DNA of 64,000 nt. Source: Thermocladium modestius JCM 10088 (GTDB lineage Archaea; Thermoproteota; Thermoprotei; Thermoproteales; Thermocladiaceae). This document shows, one piece after another, positions 62,185 to 64,000 of the stretch (positions are counted from its first letter, which is position 1; each line of letters begins with the position of its first letter). The notes below the pieces were generated by a model that saw nothing but the letters and a program-made list of their open reading frames with translations, was not told the DNA's origin and searched no databases. The translations under genes and the position numbers were made by a program. The DNA lies in assembly GCA_001315925.1 (NCBI GenBank), contig BBBF01000001.1, positions 62,001 to 126,000 on the forward strand. The letters run 5' to 3'.

Positions 62185-62909
62185 ATGATGGTTATGGCCA
62201 TACCATATGCAGCAAATATAGGGTTGGGCCCTCTTACTTTGGCTGACATATTCACAATTTTATTGATAATAAGTGCGGGTATATTGATATGGGTGGCCAC
62301 GAGGGCCAAGCATAATATGGACGATTCATCTCAAGATCGCTATAGGCATAAAATGGAACGATTTGAAAAATATTGGATATTAGTTGCGATAGTATCAATA
62401 ATAATATTAAATATTGCATTGGTGGGCACGACGCCGCAGACCGTGACCGCCAATACGCTTAACTCGCTCGGAGTATCCAATCTACAGACTCAATGTCCAT
62501 ATGCAGCCCCGGGCCATTATGCCGCGGCTTGTAACAACGTAATACAGCAAGATGTTAACGAGTTATTGCCTCTCCAGAATCAAGGCAAGATAAAAATAGT
62601 GGTGGTATATGCTGGTCAATGGTATTGGGATTTCTATACCGTGGCATCTAACGGAACATTAATGGCTGCCAAGAATCTAACCGTGTCTCCGAATGTTCCT
62701 ATAGTTTTCTTGTTAACGTCAGTGACGTAAATCATGACTTCGGTCTATATAGCCCTGATGGAACGCTTGAATTTCAGACACAAGTTAGTCCAGATTACGT
62801 CTCTGTCTTCGTTTATCAATTCTCTCACGTAGGTCCTCGCTTGGTTAGGTGCCTAGAGTACTGCGGCCCTGGTCATTGGACCATGATGGCAGAAATATAT
62901 ATAGAATGA
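62185..62909 (+). CDS. Heme-copper oxidase subunit II with CuA site, one frameshift
   Basis: Two N-terminal helices (FTILLIISAGILIWVA and YWILVAIVSIIILNIAL) hold the protein in the membrane. AGQWYWDFY is the aromatic electron entry. The cupredoxin end reads DVNHDFGLYSPDG and CLEYCGPGHWTM, with His, two Cys, His and Met, a complete CuA site. The frame breaks near 62708 (TTCTTGTTAACGTCAG), between the two parts. Ends at the TGA at 62907-62909. It is divergent from subunit I, which is unusual for the pair. Confidence 0.9.
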
Positions 62910-62942
62910 ACAATTATTGAATGAGTAGAATTATAAAAGGAA

Positions 62943-62973
62943 GACAAGCCTCGCCAATTAAGGCGGGGGGGCA
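62943..62973. repeat. Hairpin repeat, copy B (IS200/IS605 end-like)
   Basis: GACAAGCCTCGCC, AATTAA, GGCGGGGGGGC matches copy A at 5683-5710 except for the loop and one base (and a G7 instead of G4). It follows the subunit II stop by 33 nt and forms a GCCTCGCC/GGCGGGG stem. Confidence 0.45.
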
Positions 62974-63107
62974 TCAATTTGGCTTTACATTTGTTTCGTT
63001 GATAGCTAACAATGTTAATGATGCTTTGAGGGGATCGAAGTTAATATCGCTTATTCATATTGTTTGACTAGCGATGGATAGTTTATAAAGCATCCGCATC
63101 GTTTGCC

Positions 63108-63834
63108 ATGATGGATAGGCACCTCGTCTACGTAACTATGGTTGTGATTGTAGCTCTAATAGCCGGGATCGGCACATTGATATACCTATATCCTCCCCGC
63201 AGTCAAGTAACACCATCTACCTCCTCTAATTCCACCCAAGTCGTTAACTCCACATCTACTCAAGCAGTCAATTCTACATCAAGCGCATCCACTTCAACGC
63301 AGTCCCCCCATTGAGTTGCTCAGCTCGCTTAGCGGTGCATTCACGGTGAACTCGGCGGAATTAGAGTCATTGGTGTCCTATAGACCGTCAGGGATCTCCA
63401 TAAATAAATCGGCTGATATTATTACTTTCACAAACAAGACCGTCTACTTAATTATTTTGGCCGGTCCTCCAAATAATATATTAACATTTCAATTATTTAA
63501 TTTAACCAATCCCACAATAGAGGTGCCGTTGGACTCCACAGTGATAATAGCTGTGATAGATGACGGTTATCTCAACCATAGTTTCGGCATCACATCCACT
63601 CCACCACCGTACCCAGCCTCCGTGTCGCCCAACCAGGATCAACCAGCCTTTCCAGGCTCCGAAATGCCGCCCACCCTACTTATAAACGGCCTATCCCCCC
63701 CTGCATCGTCCAATACCTACAGCGGCTATTTGCTGAAATTCAACGCAACTAAACCAGGTACCTATTGGTATCTGTGCTTTGTTCCAGGGCATGCATCATC
63801 GGGCATGTATGGAAAGTTCGTAGTATATGGCTGA
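63108..63834 (+). CDS. soxE: Sulfocyanin-like blue copper protein, one frameshift
   Basis: An N-terminal anchor helix (YVTMVVIVALIAGIGTLIYL) is followed by a Ser/Thr/Asn-rich linker full of sequons (NSTQVVNSTST) and a cupredoxin domain. Copper ligands are His in NHSFGI, then Cys in YWYLCFVPGHASSGM with His and Met. This is the plan of sulfocyanin, which shuttles electrons to the terminal oxidase on the outer face. C6 at 63304-63309 (C5 gives QSPIELL) breaks the linker. It stops at 63834, where the next gene starts within ATGGCTGA. Confidence 0.88.
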
Positions 63835-64000
63835 TCCAATGAATTCCGAGGAATATGCAGCAATAGCCATTATAATCATTATGCCCATAATATCGTATAT
63901 GTATGGCAAGGTATTGGATAGAAAGGATTGTAGGTTCATATTGGCATCCCTTGCCTCAATGCTTCCAGTCACACTTATCCCAGTCAATCCATTAATTGCC
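63827..64000 (+). CDS. Membrane protein, N-terminal part, runs off the right edge
   Basis: Starting at the ATG at 63827, overlapping the sulfocyanin stop by 8 nt, the frame stays open to the window end: MADPMNSEEYAAIAIIIIMP, then ISYMYGKVLDRKDCRFILAS and further hydrophobic residues. At least one helix and part of another are present. The overlap says it is co-translated with sulfocyanin, so it is probably another oxidase or supercomplex component. Family unrecognised. Confidence 0.55.
   Translation, partial: MADPMNSEEYAAIAIIIIMPIISYMYGKVLDRKDCRFILASLASMLPVTLIPVNPLIA

Noticed and set aside
1-64000. CRISPR array, rRNA genes, complete insertion sequences or a replication origin
   Set aside because: No regularly spaced repeats, no rRNA-like sequence, no transposase gene, and no Orc1/Cdc6 gene or origin repeats were found.

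Overview
The window is archaeal. Signs include a split RNA polymerase (Rpo3 with an Fe-S domain, Rpo6, Rpo1C), ribosomal proteins P0 and eS8, SRP19, a group II chaperonin, Mre11/Rad50, LacS-type beta-glycosidase, archaeal pilin, and TATA boxes about 26 nt before start codons, so many genes look leaderless. Sulfocyanin, a Rieske/cytochrome b pair and a B-type heme-copper oxidase point to a thermoacidophilic Thermoproteota, most like the acidophilic Thermoproteales (Caldivirga, Vulcanisaeta, Thermocladium group). This is a judgement from protein resemblance, not a search.

The dominant oddity is the DNA itself. Runs of 6-8 G or C occur roughly every 300 nt (a by-eye estimate near 200 in all). 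In conserved proteins they often add exactly one Gly or Pro to an invariant motif (Rad50 P-loop, Mre11 GNHD, thermosome FGDV, Rpo3), or break the frame. A second class of lesions removes one base from short runs. Essential genes such as the thermosome, Rpo3, eS8 and SRP19 are hit. Consensus error is the most economical explanation, though slippage in a mutator lineage cannot be excluded from sequence alone. I therefore annotate whole genes across these breaks.

Layout. 1-3.6 kb: two hypotheticals, tRNA-Arg, a CbiX-like gene and P0. 3.9-8.2 kb: thioredoxin-like gene, thrB, an MtrH-like methyltransferase with its corrinoid protein, and a SatP-like transporter. 8.5-12.2 kb: Rpo3, MBL hydrolase, RecA-like ATPase, thrC. 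12.4-15.5 kb: surface and hypothetical genes. 15.5-20.9 kb (minus): eS8-SRP19-GPN GTPase, then Mre11-Rad50. 21-27.3 kb: flavin reductase, MBL hydrolase, cyclase, an HdrDE-like Fe-S oxidoreductase, metal transporter-like gene. 27.5-35.3 kb: large surface protein, YbaK-like gene, MFS transporter, acyl-CoA dehydrogenase, DUF2122 gene, FAD oxidoreductase. 35.5-40.9 kb: Rpo6, thermosome, LacS, GH114-like protein, pilin. 41-49.3 kb: IorA-like pair, Rpo1C, EamA transporter, nuclease-like gene, ParA-like ATPase, PhoH-KH, hexulose isomerase, endonuclease III relative. 49.4-56 kb: SOD, a gene-poor island, phosphohexomutase, ABC transporter. 56.2-64 kb: a respiratory locus with divergent operons.

The respiratory locus is the clearest functional unit. 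A minus-strand operon runs oxidase subunit I, Rieske, cytochrome b, and a FixG/NapH-like membrane ferredoxin. The plus strand opposite carries CuA subunit II, sulfocyanin, and an unidentified membrane protein that runs off the edge. Other points of interest are MtrH plus corrinoid protein outside any visible methanogenesis set, a pair of palindromes upstream of P0, and a repeated hairpin resembling IS200/IS605 ends.
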